A DNA stretch of 64,000 bases from Helicobacter didelphidarum. Its GTDB lineage: Bacteria > Campylobacterota > Campylobacteria > Campylobacterales > Helicobacteraceae. Location: NCBI RefSeq assembly GCF_003364195.1, contig NZ_NXLQ01000009.1:1-64000 (forward strand), given 5' to 3'. A model generated the notes under the pieces. The model was not told the origin of the DNA and searched no databases. It saw nothing but the letters and a program-made list of their open reading frames with translations. Shown here piece after piece: positions 46,014 through 55,101 of the stretch (position 1 is its first letter; each line of letters starts with the position of its first letter). The translations under genes and the position numbers were made by a program.

Positions 46014-47279
46014 TTATTTGCTCTCATTATTTGTTCTAGCACAACTAAGAATACTAAAAAAACTTGAACCACTTCCACTAAAAAAAACCTTGTTATATTG
46101 TTTTGCAAGTGTTGTTTGAATATGTTGTAATCCATGATAAAGATTGCATGCTGGTAGATATAAATCATTTAATTCCTCAATAGAATACTTCTCTAAAATA
46201 TCTTGTGAATCAAGACTAAGACAAATCTCCTTTATGGTATCATAATTTGAAGTCATTATGTTTTGTGATGATATAGGTGTATGGGAATCAACATTTTTAG
46301 ATTCTAAGCGGTTGATTTCTTTTGTAATATATTGTTCATTGCGAGAACTTTGCATTTTTTCTTCCTCACGAGAATCAATACATGTTCTATATCCTATACT
46401 TTTTTGTGTATTTGTTTGTAACTTGTCAAATTCCCTATAAACTTCTCTTGTATCACATGCAATATTATTGCAATGAATGCGAAAATGCACAATATCTTCA
46501 TAAAATGGTTCTATAATTTCTCCTGTGCCAGAAACATTTGCACTTAAAAAAGCAAGTTTATTTTTATTATCTTTGGTTTCATTTTTGAGTTGGAGACAAT
46601 CCGCAGAATGAAATTGACGAAAAAATGAGTTGATATTGTATTCTTCCACTAAGTTCTGAATCTTTTTTCTGTATTCATATTCATTGATTGAGATTTGTTG
46701 CTGAAAAAATGGTGAGATATTGTCATATCCTTGAGAATATACAATAAGAAAAAATGGGACATCACTTCCAAGTTCTTTTGCAAGTTGTAATAATATTGAA
46801 GAATTATAAAAAAATCCACATATTTGATTTAATACAAGCAGAGTAATTGCAGCATTTGCACTCCCACCACCAAGCCCACTCCCAACCGGAATCTTTTTAT
46901 TGACAATAATAACCAAAGATTGTTGCTTACTTTGTGTATTTTTTCCCTCTTTTTTTGCATAAGATTGTAATGCTACATAGGCTTTATAAATCAAATTGGA
47001 TTCCAAAGCACAATTAAATTGTCCCACTAAATAAAATTTTTTATGCTTATTTTGCGATATTTTATTTATTTCATCTATATTGCTGTTACTCGACAAAATA
47101 TTATGTATGTAAGATTGTGTATCATCAAAACAAACAAAAGCCATTTCATCGTATAAATCACCCAGTGCAAGAAAAAACCTTGAAGTTAATGGATGAAGAT
47201 TTCCAGATTTTTGGTGAATTTTAAGAAAAATATTAAGCTTTGGATAAGCACGAAGAAGCGATATTGTATAATCTTGCAT
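46014..47279 (-). CDS. ispE: 4-diphosphocytidyl-2-C-methylerythritol kinase with large insertions
   Basis: GHMP kinase of the MEP pathway, phosphorylating CDP-methylerythritol. The N-terminus (AYPKLNIFLKI), the ATP-binding IPVGSGLGGGSANAAI and the C-terminal KVFFSGSGSSFF are the family blocks. It has 421 aa against about 265-270 in H. pylori. The main excess (about 280-350) is Asn/Ser/Thr/Glu-rich, with smaller ones near 60-110. Gene order truB-csrA-ispE partly matches H. pylori (csrA-ispE), which supports the assignment; csrA ends 6 bases before the ispE region begins upstream. The smpB that follows in H. pylori was not found. Confidence 0.92.
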   Translation of the reverse strand: MQDYTISLLRAYPKLNIFLKIHQKSGNLHPLTSRFFLALGDLYDEMAFVCFDDTQSYIHNILSSNSNIDEINKISQNKHKKFYLVGQFNCALESNLIYKAYVALQSYAKKEGKNTQSKQQSLVIIVNKKIPVGSGLGGGSANAAITLLVLNQICGFFYNSSILLQLAKELGSDVPFFLIVYSQGYDNISPFFQQQISINEYEYRKKIQNLVEEYNINSFFRQFHSADCLQLKNETKDNKNKLAFLSANVSGTGEIIEPFYEDIVHFRIHCNNIACDTREVYREFDKLQTNTQKSIGYRTCIDSREEEKMQSSRNEQYITKEINRLESKNVDSHTPISSQNIMTSNYDTIKEICLSLDSQDILEKYSIEELNDLYLPACNLYHGLQHIQTTLAKQYNKVFFSGSGSSFFSILSCARTNNESK

Positions 47280-47291
47280 AGAATCAATAAC

Positions 47292-47585
47292 CTATTTTTG
47301 CTTACCTTGTTCTTTTTTAAAGGCATCTTTAGCATTAATTTCTTTTGAATACTTACTTTTTAAATGCACTCCTAATGCATCTAGAATATCTTTGCCAATA
47401 GCATCACCTGTTGCTTTTGCGTTTTCACTTTTTACTGCCTCTGTAAGCTCTGCACGTAAAATTAAAGTTTTTGGCGGTGCTTCAAAGCCAAGCTTTACGC
47501 TTCCTTTATCAACACTCACAACTTTTACAATAATATCATTTCCAATCACAACACTTTCTTCTTGCTTTCTGGACAAAATTAACAT
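47292..47585 (-). CDS. csrA: Carbon storage regulator CsrA
   Basis: Small RNA-binding regulator that blocks or stabilises target mRNAs by binding GGA motifs; in Campylobacterota it affects motility, stress and flagellar gene expression. [18 protein letters not shown] and the C-terminal beta strand LILRAEL, with its RNA-contact Arg, are conserved. At 97 aa it is longer than E. coli CsrA (61) because of a Lys/Glu-rich C-terminal tail, comparable to the longer Helicobacter and Campylobacter forms. Its start overlaps the end of truB by 7 bases, and ispE follows within 12 bases, so the three are an operon. Confidence 0.96.
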   Translation of the reverse strand: MLILSRKQEESVVIGNDIIVKVVSVDKGSVKLGFEAPPKTLILRAELTEAVKSENAKATGDAIGKDILDALGVHLKSKYSKEINAKDAFKKEQGKQK

Positions 47586-48757
47586 TTATCAATCCTATTT
47601 AAAATATATTTTACTTTACCATTTCGTGCTATTTCAAGGATACTAAAATGCCCTCCAAAATCAGCCAAAAAAGTTCGAGTATCGTGCAAATTACTATATT
47701 TCCTTAGAATATCTTGCGAATCTTTTTCATTCTCTTTGGTATGAGATTCCCCTTTTATTTGTTCCTTATCCTTTCTTCTTAAAGGTTTTTCAAAGAGATA
47801 AGAACAGATTTGAGAATCTAAAGTAATTTTTGCACCGTTAAAAGATTCTTTTGCATATTTTAAAAGGCTAATTGTATCATATTTTAGTGTATTTTGCATG
47901 TCTATTACAATAAGTTTTGTTTTTTGTGCCTTATTCTTATAAAGAAAATCAAGTTCAAGAATTGTATTTGGACGCAATAGAGTAATATTGTGTTGCATAG
48001 ATTGTGTTTGATACTTTTCTTGTAAAGAAAGTATGTTTATCTTATGAGAATCCTTTCTGTTAAAGGGTTTATTTTGAAAATTGTGCTGTATTCTATTATG
48101 TTCAATATTTATAAGCATATCATGATAGTTTAAAGAACCCTCGCTTATTCGTTCTAAATCGCATAAGCCCCCTTTTACACCAAGCCCCTTTGCAATCAAC
48201 TCTCCGATGCTACGCACATACCCACCTTCACTTACACACACTTCAAAACTTAGGAATGGGTGATTGTATGCAAGAAGATTGAGAGAATAAACCTCCATTG
48301 TAATAATTGGAAGCTCAAAGTTAATTTGTGTTCGTGCTAATTCATAGGCTCGTTTGCCATTAATATGTTTTGCACTAAATTTTGGTGGAGTGTAAGAAAT
48401 AGTCCCATGTAAGGATTCCAGAATTTGCTCTATTTCTTCTAATTTTACCTTTCTCACTTCTTTTATATCAATAATATTTTCTGTATCAAGGCTAGCACTT
48501 TCTAAGCCCAAATGGAGTGTTGCCCTATATGTTTTATAATCTTTTTGAATATGCCTTAAAAGTTTTGTGTAAGAATTTACCCCAAGTATAAGTTGCCCTC
48601 TTGCAAATGGATCAAGTGTGCCTGAAAAACCAATTTTTGTAATCTGAAATCCCTGTTTTTTTAGTGCTGATTTAATCGCATTGGTAAAATTAAGACTTGA
48701 CATATTTGGAATCTTATAGGCAAGAGCTAAGAAGTTTGGTTGAAATTTATTTTGCAA
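47579..48757 (-). CDS. truB: tRNA pseudouridine-55 synthase with large insertion
   Basis: Makes pseudouridine 55 in the T loop of tRNAs. The catalytic-Asp segment [19 protein letters not shown] (about 43-61) and the [19 protein letters not shown] and [16 protein letters not shown] blocks are present. It has 392 aa against about 270-300 for Helicobacter TruB. The extra 100 residues lie between about 225 and 370 and are Asn/Lys/Ser/Gln-rich, with several Asp-Ser pairs. First gene of the truB-csrA-ispE operon; its stop overlaps the csrA start by 7 bases. Confidence 0.94.
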   Translation of the reverse strand: MQNKFQPNFLALAYKIPNMSSLNFTNAIKSALKKQGFQITKIGFSGTLDPFARGQLILGVNSYTKLLRHIQKDYKTYRATLHLGLESASLDTENIIDIKEVRKVKLEEIEQILESLHGTISYTPPKFSAKHINGKRAYELARTQINFELPIITMEVYSLNLLAYNHPFLSFEVCVSEGGYVRSIGELIAKGLGVKGGLCDLERISEGSLNYHDMLINIEHNRIQHNFQNKPFNRKDSHKINILSLQEKYQTQSMQHNITLLRPNTILELDFLYKNKAQKTKLIVIDMQNTLKYDTISLLKYAKESFNGAKITLDSQICSYLFEKPLRRKDKEQIKGESHTKENEKDSQDILRKYSNLHDTRTFLADFGGHFSILEIARNGKVKYILNRIDKC

Positions 48758-48852
48758 GAAAATAACCTTGATTTTTGAATTGAATATAACGATATTTTAC
48801 TATAGATTAGTTATAATTCATATTTGATATTTTAGATTCTAAGGAGTTTGTG

Positions 48853-49383
48853 TTGGAAATTCAAGGAAACGAACTCATTTTGCAAGAAGGTAGTTTAATT
48901 ACTTCTAAAACTGACTTGCGTGGTTATATCACTTATGCAAACTTTGATTTTATACAATTTAGTGGTTATGACGAAGAAGAATTAATAGGCAAAAATCATA
49001 ATATAATCCGCCACCCAATTATGCCAAAAATTATTTTTAAAGTTTTGTGGGATACTATACAAGGTGGCAAAGAAATCAATGCTTTTGTTATCAATCGCAA
49101 CAAAGAAAATTATGATTATTGGGTGTATGCGAATGTTACACCATCGTTTAATAAAGATGGAAGCATTATAGGTTATTACTCTGTGCGAAGAAAACCAAAT
49201 CCAAAAGCTATCCCAGTTGTTAAGGGAGTTTATGCTAAACTCTTGCAAGCAGAAAACGATGCACATTCACAAGGAAAAAACCCTATGGTAGCAAGTGGGG
49301 AACTCCTTAACAAAACCCTACAAGATATTAATATGAATCATCAATTATTTTTTATTACATTGCAAAAAAATGGTTCATTATAA
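48853..49383 (+). CDS. PAS-domain redox/energy taxis protein, CetB/Aer-like
   Basis: A 176-residue single PAS domain protein without membrane segments: LITSKTDLRGYITYANFDFI, FSGYDEEELIGKNHNIIRHP and YWVYANVTPSFNKDGSIIGYYSVRRKP are typical of FAD-binding Aer-like PAS domains. Campylobacter CetB has the same size and works with CetA, a transducer, to steer cells by energy state. CetA is not in this window. The TTG at 48853 (AAGGAG six bases upstream) is the likely start, not the GTG at 48850, which is only three bases from the ribosome-binding site. It is divergent from truB. Confidence 0.85.
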   Translation: MEIQGNELILQEGSLITSKTDLRGYITYANFDFIQFSGYDEEELIGKNHNIIRHPIMPKIIFKVLWDTIQGGKEINAFVINRNKENYDYWVYANVTPSFNKDGSIIGYYSVRRKPNPKAIPVVKGVYAKLLQAENDAHSQGKNPMVASGELLNKTLQDINMNHQLFFITLQKNGSL

Positions 49384-49471
49384 AATAAAAAATATTTGGT
49401 TTATGAAAAGAGTTTAAAAAACAACACTTAATATAAAGATTTTTTGATTTTATTTTATAGAAGGAATATAT

Positions 49472-50497
49472 ATGATATTTGTTGATGCATGTTTACGAAA
49501 AAAAACGCCCTATACACCAATATGGATGATGAGACAAGCAGGTAGATATTTAACTGAATATAGAAATACTCGTTTAAAAGCAAAAAATTTTCTTGATTTA
49601 TGCCAACAAGTTCCTTTAGCCACAGAAGTTACTCTACAACCAATTGAGATTCTTGATGTTGATGCGGCAATACTCTTTAGTGATATTTTAGTAGTCCCTT
49701 ATGAAATGGGGTTGGAGCTTGAATTTAAAGAAAATTTTGGACCAAAATTCTTACAAACTATTCAGGGAAAAGATTCTCTTCTTACATTAAGAGAAAATGC
49801 CTATAAACGACTAGAGTATGTTTATGATTGTGTATCTTCAGTGCGTAAGAAACTCTCAAAAGATAAAGCACTGATTGGTTTTAGCGGTGCACCTTGGACG
49901 CTTGCAACCTACATGATTGAGGGTTGTGGCTCAAAAAGCTATGAAAAAAGCAAAAAAATGCTTTATAGTGACAAGCACACAATGCACACTCTTTTAGAAA
50001 AAATAAGTAGTGAAATTAAGCAATATTTAGCTATGCAGATAAAGGCGGGAGCAGATGCCGTTATGCTTTTTGATTCTTGGGCAAATGCACTTGAAGCAAC
50101 AAAATATTTGGAATTTGGCTGGAAATATTTACAAGATATTACGAGTTATTTAAAAACAGAATATGGAGAGATTCCAATTATTATTTTTCCGCGTGGTGTT
50201 GGTGCATTTTTAGAATCTTTAGAAGGTAAATTTGATGTCTTAGGGATTGATTGGCAGATCAGCATGAAAGAAGCAAAACGCAAAGTTGGTTCAAAATTTG
50301 TTTTACAAGGAAATCTTGAACCAGCACGACTATATGATTACAATGAAATGGAGCAGGGTGTAAAAGAGATTGTGGAAGTTATGCAAAATAGGGGACATAT
50401 TTTCAATCTTGGACATGGAATGATTAAAGATTTACCGCGTGTAAATGCTATTCAATTAGTAAAACTTGTGCGTGAAATATCAAGTAAATACGCCTAA
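49472..50497 (+). CDS. hemE: Uroporphyrinogen decarboxylase
   Basis: Removes the four acetate carboxyls of uroporphyrinogen III to give coproporphyrinogen III in haem synthesis. It begins with the family signature PIWMMRQAGRYLTEYR (about 17-32). IGFSGAPWTLATYMIEG and the FNLGHGMIKDLPR segment follow. Its 341 residues are normal and without insertion. GAAGGAA precedes the ATG. It is followed by addB after 45 bases in the same direction, which may be one transcript; hemL is elsewhere in the window. Confidence 0.97.
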   Translation: MIFVDACLRKKTPYTPIWMMRQAGRYLTEYRNTRLKAKNFLDLCQQVPLATEVTLQPIEILDVDAAILFSDILVVPYEMGLELEFKENFGPKFLQTIQGKDSLLTLRENAYKRLEYVYDCVSSVRKKLSKDKALIGFSGAPWTLATYMIEGCGSKSYEKSKKMLYSDKHTMHTLLEKISSEIKQYLAMQIKAGADAVMLFDSWANALEATKYLEFGWKYLQDITSYLKTEYGEIPIIIFPRGVGAFLESLEGKFDVLGIDWQISMKEAKRKVGSKFVLQGNLEPARLYDYNEMEQGVKEIVEVMQNRGHIFNLGHGMIKDLPRVNAIQLVKLVREISSKYA

Positions 50498-50542
50498 ATA
50501 TTTATAATAATATTGCATTTTATAAAATACAAGAAAGATATT

Positions 50543-53500
50543 ATGGAAGCAAATAAACAAAACAACAAAGCTATACAACAAAGAGATTTTTTTTATCAAT
50601 CTTTTCATAACAAACAGCCTCTATTTGTTTTGAGTAGTCAACGTTCTAAAAATATTTTTTACAATAATTTTTCAAAAAATATTTCATTTTATAGGAATAT
50701 TTTGCAGTCATATCCTGACTTTCTTCATCTTTGTGAATGCCAAGACACACGCTCACTGAATATGGATTTACAAGAACGCTATTTTAAAATATTTAAAAAT
50801 CCTGATTTTAACACTGCTACACAAAATTCTCATGAAAATATTAATTCATTTTTACCTCAAGCTTTTACAATCTCTGAATTTTTCTCTCAAATGACATATT
50901 CATTATATATTCTTGTGCCACAAAAATTTCGTAGTTTTTTTATGAGCCAAGCTTTGAAAATTGTGAAAGAAAATGACAAAAATAAGTTTTATGATAAACA
51001 AAATTTCTTACATAAGAATTTGGAATCTGAAGATTCTCAGAAGATGTATTCTCATAAGAGTTTTCTCTCATTTCTTGAGACTTCTAATATTTTGCTTGAT
51101 TTTTATGATGAATTACGCGAACATAAGATTCCAATTACAAAAGAAAAGCTTTGGGATTTTTGCAAATATGACACTTATGATGATTATTCTTTGCAGCTTG
51201 AAATTCTTGCAGAAATTTATGGACAATATCAAGAAATTTTACAAGCAAATAATCTCTGTGATGCCATTTATAGCAATACCATTGCAAAAAATTATGAAAT
51301 TTCTACACATTTGATAGAATCTTTTTGTGCCATTCATATTGATCTTGAGGGATTTATCTCATTTTTAGATTATGAGAAAATAGAGGCTGTCGCACAAATT
51401 ACACCACTCTTTTTGCATTTTACAACAGATTCATATAATCTTACAAATTTTAAATTTCTACAAAAAAAGTTAGAGCCACATAAACAATATATTTATTGTG
51501 TGCATAGTAAGAAACTTTTATCACAAGAAATTCCAAAGATTCACTTAAGCTCCATACAACTTTATAAAACAAGCAAGGTTTTCAATCAAGCCAATCTCGC
51601 ATTAGCAAAAGCATATCAATGGCAAAAAGAGATTTTGCAAGGAGCAAATGAAAATGACTTTGCTATTATTTTGCCAAATGAAAATTTTTATAGTCATCTT
51701 CTTACACTTGATACAATTTTTAAAAATAATAAAGATGGTAATCTTACCTTAGATTCAAAGAAATTTTTTAATTTTGCGATGGGGATAAGTATTGATAGCT
51801 TAAAAGAATATAGTCTTTTAGAGAATCTCTATAAAAAATTCATACAACAACAAGTTTTTAATGTAGAAGAAATAATTCAATATATGCAAAAACATATACA
51901 TCTTGATTCTATATCTCAGGCAAAAAAAAATACAACAAGAGATTCTAATCAAAATTTTAATCTATTAAATAATATAGGAATAACACAAACAAATCTTGTG
52001 CAGCATATCAATAATTATTTTGGAACTTTAGCCCATCTTTTTGAGCAAGATTCTTGTGAGATTACACCTTTAAATCTTGAAACTTATGGTTTGGATATTT
52101 TAGAAAAGCTTTTACATCTTTTATTTTGTTTTGATAAAAATATTCTTGTTTATGGAATCGATATATTATCCAATCTTAAGTTTCTTACCCAAAAACAATT
52201 TTTATACACACAATCTCTGAATTTTCAGAATCTTTTTATGTTATTTATGCGAGATTTTTCCCAATTAAGCGTTGATGATGTGGGTGGTGGAAAAATCCGC
52301 GTTATGGGTACACTTGAAGCTCGCAATCTTCTTTTTAAAGAAGTGTTAATCTTAGATTTTACGGATGATTTTATTCCCAATATTTCCTATAATGATATTT
52401 TTTTAAATTCAAATATTCGTTCCATATTTCTTATGCCAACGCGTCAAGATAAAGAAAATCTTTATAAACATCACTACTATAATATTTTACGAAATACAGA
52501 AACTACACATATTTGTTTTGTAGTAAATGATGAAAAGATTCCATCAAATATGCTTTTAGAATTACATTGTGATATTGAAGATGCCTTGAATATCGATGAT
52601 ATATATGTTTATTATGATTATTCTAAAATTTTTGAACAACATACAAATCAAATAACACCAGAAGAATTCCCAAAATTTGATTGTAGTGGTAACAATAAAA
52701 TAAGTTTTAGTGCAACTTCATTCAATGTTTATCAATATTGTACGCGAAGATTTTATTATCAATACATAGAGAATCTTCAAGAAGAAATAAAAAATACTAT
52801 ACCACTCAATATTGGTAATATCATACATGCTATGTTATATGAATCTTATAAAGATTTTGTCCAAACAAATGAATTTTTAAAAAAAGAAGACATAGATTGT
52901 GTTGAGCAAAGATTCAACACTTTATTTCAAACAATTTCCACATCTTTTTTGAAAAAAATAAAATGGACAAGCGAACAAGAGATTCCTATTCATGCAGATC
53001 TTTTCTCAAGAGAAAAAAATCTTATTTTGAATATGCAGACCTATATTGATTTAGATAATATGGTAAATGTCAATATGCCAATTTATTTTGCATGTGAAAA
53101 AATGCGTGTAACAGATAATAGAATCAAGATTCTTGGACTTGAATATAATATTAATATAGCTGTTGAGAATCTTGGTTTTGATACACATGACAATCTCAAG
53201 CGTAAAAAATGTAAGGGTTTTATTGATAGAATTGATATAGTGAATGACGAGATTATTATTTATGATTATAAAACGGGCAGTAAACCTAATAAAGAAGATT
53301 TGCAAATGCCTTTTTATGCTCTATGTTCGCAACATTTAGATATTTTGCAAGATTACAAAACTTATAATAAACAATATATATATATCCTCTTAAAAGAACT
53401 AAAAGACATTGCATTATCAAATGACATAATAAACCATGATAATATTTCTCAAAATATGCACAAAGTTTTTGCAATGAAAAAAGAAGATGAGATACAAAAT

Positions 53501-53614
53501 GGGCAAGAGAAAATTCATGAAATTTTTACTACATTTGGACAAGCAAATATCATGACAGATGATATAAGAAAGTGTGATTCTTGCCCATATACAATTTTAT
53601 GTGGTCGAGAATAA
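50543..53614 (+). CDS. addB: AddB-like recombination nuclease/helicase subunit
   Basis: A 1023-residue protein with a C-terminal RecB-type nuclease. The features are FSATSFNVYQYCTRRFYY, GNIIHAMLYE, the active-site GFIDRID and YDYKTG, and the Fe-S cysteines in QYCTRRF and CDSCPYTILC. AddAB resects double-strand breaks to start recombinational repair. The N-terminal two thirds are divergent and show no Walker A motif (GxGKT/S), as seen from memory in AddB of Campylobacterota, where AddA supplies the helicase. The Met at 50543 has AAGAAAGA upstream; an upstream TTG is possible but weak. Nine consecutive A (about 51922) inside the gene could slip. AddA is not in this window. Confidence 0.88.
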   Translation: MEANKQNNKAIQQRDFFYQSFHNKQPLFVLSSQRSKNIFYNNFSKNISFYRNILQSYPDFLHLCECQDTRSLNMDLQERYFKIFKNPDFNTATQNSHENINSFLPQAFTISEFFSQMTYSLYILVPQKFRSFFMSQALKIVKENDKNKFYDKQNFLHKNLESEDSQKMYSHKSFLSFLETSNILLDFYDELREHKIPITKEKLWDFCKYDTYDDYSLQLEILAEIYGQYQEILQANNLCDAIYSNTIAKNYEISTHLIESFCAIHIDLEGFISFLDYEKIEAVAQITPLFLHFTTDSYNLTNFKFLQKKLEPHKQYIYCVHSKKLLSQEIPKIHLSSIQLYKTSKVFNQANLALAKAYQWQKEILQGANENDFAIILPNENFYSHLLTLDTIFKNNKDGNLTLDSKKFFNFAMGISIDSLKEYSLLENLYKKFIQQQVFNVEEIIQYMQKHIHLDSISQAKKNTTRDSNQNFNLLNNIGITQTNLVQHINNYFGTLAHLFEQDSCEITPLNLETYGLDILEKLLHLLFCFDKNILVYGIDILSNLKFLTQKQFLYTQSLNFQNLFMLFMRDFSQLSVDDVGGGKIRVMGTLEARNLLFKEVLILDFTDDFIPNISYNDIFLNSNIRSIFLMPTRQDKENLYKHHYYNILRNTETTHICFVVNDEKIPSNMLLELHCDIEDALNIDDIYVYYDYSKIFEQHTNQITPEEFPKFDCSGNNKISFSATSFNVYQYCTRRFYYQYIENLQEEIKNTIPLNIGNIIHAMLYESYKDFVQTNEFLKKEDIDCVEQRFNTLFQTISTSFLKKIKWTSEQEIPIHADLFSREKNLILNMQTYIDLDNMVNVNMPIYFACEKMRVTDNRIKILGLEYNINIAVENLGFDTHDNLKRKKCKGFIDRIDIVNDEIIIYDYKTGSKPNKEDLQMPFYALCSQHLDILQDYKTYNKQYIYILLKELKDIALSNDIINHDNISQNMHKVFAMKKEDEIQNGQEKIHEIFTTFGQANIMTDDIRKCDSCPYTILCGRE

Positions 53615-53732
53615 TACTCTAAAATTCAAAGAAGTCAATGAAAAATATTTTTTAATATGAAAAGCAGAATTTTTCTTTTAAAAGAAGTATTTAAATTACA
53701 ATAAGAGATTCGCAGATATTTTGTGGAGTGCT

Positions 53733-53738
53733 TATAAT
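53733..53738 (+). promoter_or_regulatory. Candidate -10 box of waaC
   Basis: TATAAT in the context TGCTTATAATTTGG, about 50 bases before the ATG, with the Shine-Dalgarno AAGGAG at 53776-53781. The TTG-like -35 is not clear. Confidence 0.45.
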
Positions 53739-53786
53739 TTGGTCCAAAAAGTAAGTTTATATGGGATATGATTTTAAGGAGATTAT

Positions 53787-54878
53787 ATGAGGATTGCGAT
53801 TATCCGTTTATCTGCACTAGGAGATATTATTATTGCCTCAAGTATGCTTGCTGGGTTAAAGTCGCTTGGTGATTATCACATTGAATGGTTTGTTGATGAG
53901 AGATTTGAGGGAATTTTAGAATCTTCTCCTTGCATCAATAAGATCCATAGTTTGCCTTTTAAAAAACTTTTAAAAGGTGTGGGTGGGATTTTAGAAATCC
54001 GACAATATTGCAAAAACTGCGGCGATTATGATATTGTGATTGATATGCAGGGACTAATGAAATCCGCATTGGTTGGAAAATGTCTCAATTCAAATGTGTT
54101 TGTTGGATTTTCAAAAAAAAGTGCAAGGGAGAAATGGGCAAGTTATTTTTATACCCACAAAGTAGAGATTCCTTATGATGAAAATATTTTACAACGTAAT
54201 TTTAAAGTTTTGTTTGATTATTTTACAAAAGATACAAACTCAAATATAAATAGAAACAAGATATTAAATATGAAAAATCAGAGCTTAGGAATCAATTTTC
54301 ATTTGCTTCATGATGATATTATCAAACAATTCAAAAAAGATTCTGTGAATATAAATTTACAAGATTCTGATAATACAACGAAATCATACAAATTTCTTTT
54401 TGTGCTTGAAGCATCTATACAAGAGAAAGTCTATCCAATTGAGAAATATGCAATTTTAGCCCATTCTTTACAAACTTTCTTACAACAATGCGAATTCTAT
54501 TTAATATGGCATGATGACGAAGAAAATGCCAACAAACTCTATAATCTTTTAAGAAAAGATTCTCTCAAAGTACATAAATTACCAAAACTCAATTTTAACT
54601 CACTAAAATTTTGTATCACACAAATGGATTGTGTGTTTGGAGGTGATACGGGTGTTACACACTTGGCATGGGCTATGGGGGTAAGTTGTATCACTTTATA
54701 TGGTAATTTAGATTCTACAAATGGGAAAAATATGCGCAATACTAAACTTGAACGCGTTTTACTTGGCAATCCCTATGTTGTTTCTAAAAGTAATAAGTTT
54801 GAAATAGCAAGTATTAATCCGCGTGAGATTTTTGAAAAATTTAAATATGAAATCTATGAAAATACTTCGCATGGGTAG
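53787..54878 (+). CDS. waaC: Lipopolysaccharide heptosyltransferase I
   Basis: GT-B fold glycosyltransferase of the WaaC/WaaF type that adds the first heptose to lipid A-Kdo. MRIAIIRLSALGDIIIASSM at the N-terminus and the C-terminal nucleotide-sugar segment VFGGDTGVTHLAWAMGVSCITLYG are family signatures. WFVDERFEGILESSPCI follows the first. It has 363 aa with an Asn/Ser/Asp-rich insertion of about 50 residues at roughly 148-205. It is a single gene with its own promoter. Which heptosyltransferase it is (I or II) rests on the N-terminal and length similarity to WaaC and is likely but not certain. Confidence 0.88.
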   Translation: MRIAIIRLSALGDIIIASSMLAGLKSLGDYHIEWFVDERFEGILESSPCINKIHSLPFKKLLKGVGGILEIRQYCKNCGDYDIVIDMQGLMKSALVGKCLNSNVFVGFSKKSAREKWASYFYTHKVEIPYDENILQRNFKVLFDYFTKDTNSNINRNKILNMKNQSLGINFHLLHDDIIKQFKKDSVNINLQDSDNTTKSYKFLFVLEASIQEKVYPIEKYAILAHSLQTFLQQCEFYLIWHDDEENANKLYNLLRKDSLKVHKLPKLNFNSLKFCITQMDCVFGGDTGVTHLAWAMGVSCITLYGNLDSTNGKNMRNTKLERVLLGNPYVVSKSNKFEIASINPREIFEKFKYEIYENTSHG

Positions 54879-55036
54879 ACTTCAATTATTGTTTATTCAA
54901 TAAATTGACCTCTCATTATTATAAAGACCAATGATAGAGAATCTAAAAACTTTTTCTCAAAGATGTTTAAAATATTACGAATCGTTTCCATAGAAACAAA
55001 TACATAAAAGATTTGTATCCTTATAAGAATATAGGC

Positions 55037-55066
55037 TTGAGATTTACCTCCCAATTTCGTTATAAT
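55037..55066 (+). promoter_or_regulatory. Vegetative promoter of the dihaem peroxidase gene
   Basis: TTGAGA (55037-55042), an 18-base spacer, and a perfect TATAAT (55061-55066). The start would be near 55073, and the ATG is at 55102, preceded by AAAGGAAAAG. Confidence 0.7.
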
Positions 55067-55101
55067 ACAAAGCTTAATACATAAAAATAAAAAGGAAAAG
55101 C

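Noticed and set aside
51921-51931. Phase-variable poly-A tract in addB
   Set aside because: Runs of 8-9 A or T are common in DNA of this composition (also in miaB and mqnD). No G or C tract of 7 or more, as used by known phase-variable Helicobacter genes, was seen.
54881-54907. Hairpin CAATTATTG/CAATAAATTG after waaC as a terminator
   Set aside because: The stem has a bulge, consists of A-T pairs almost throughout, and no T tract follows.
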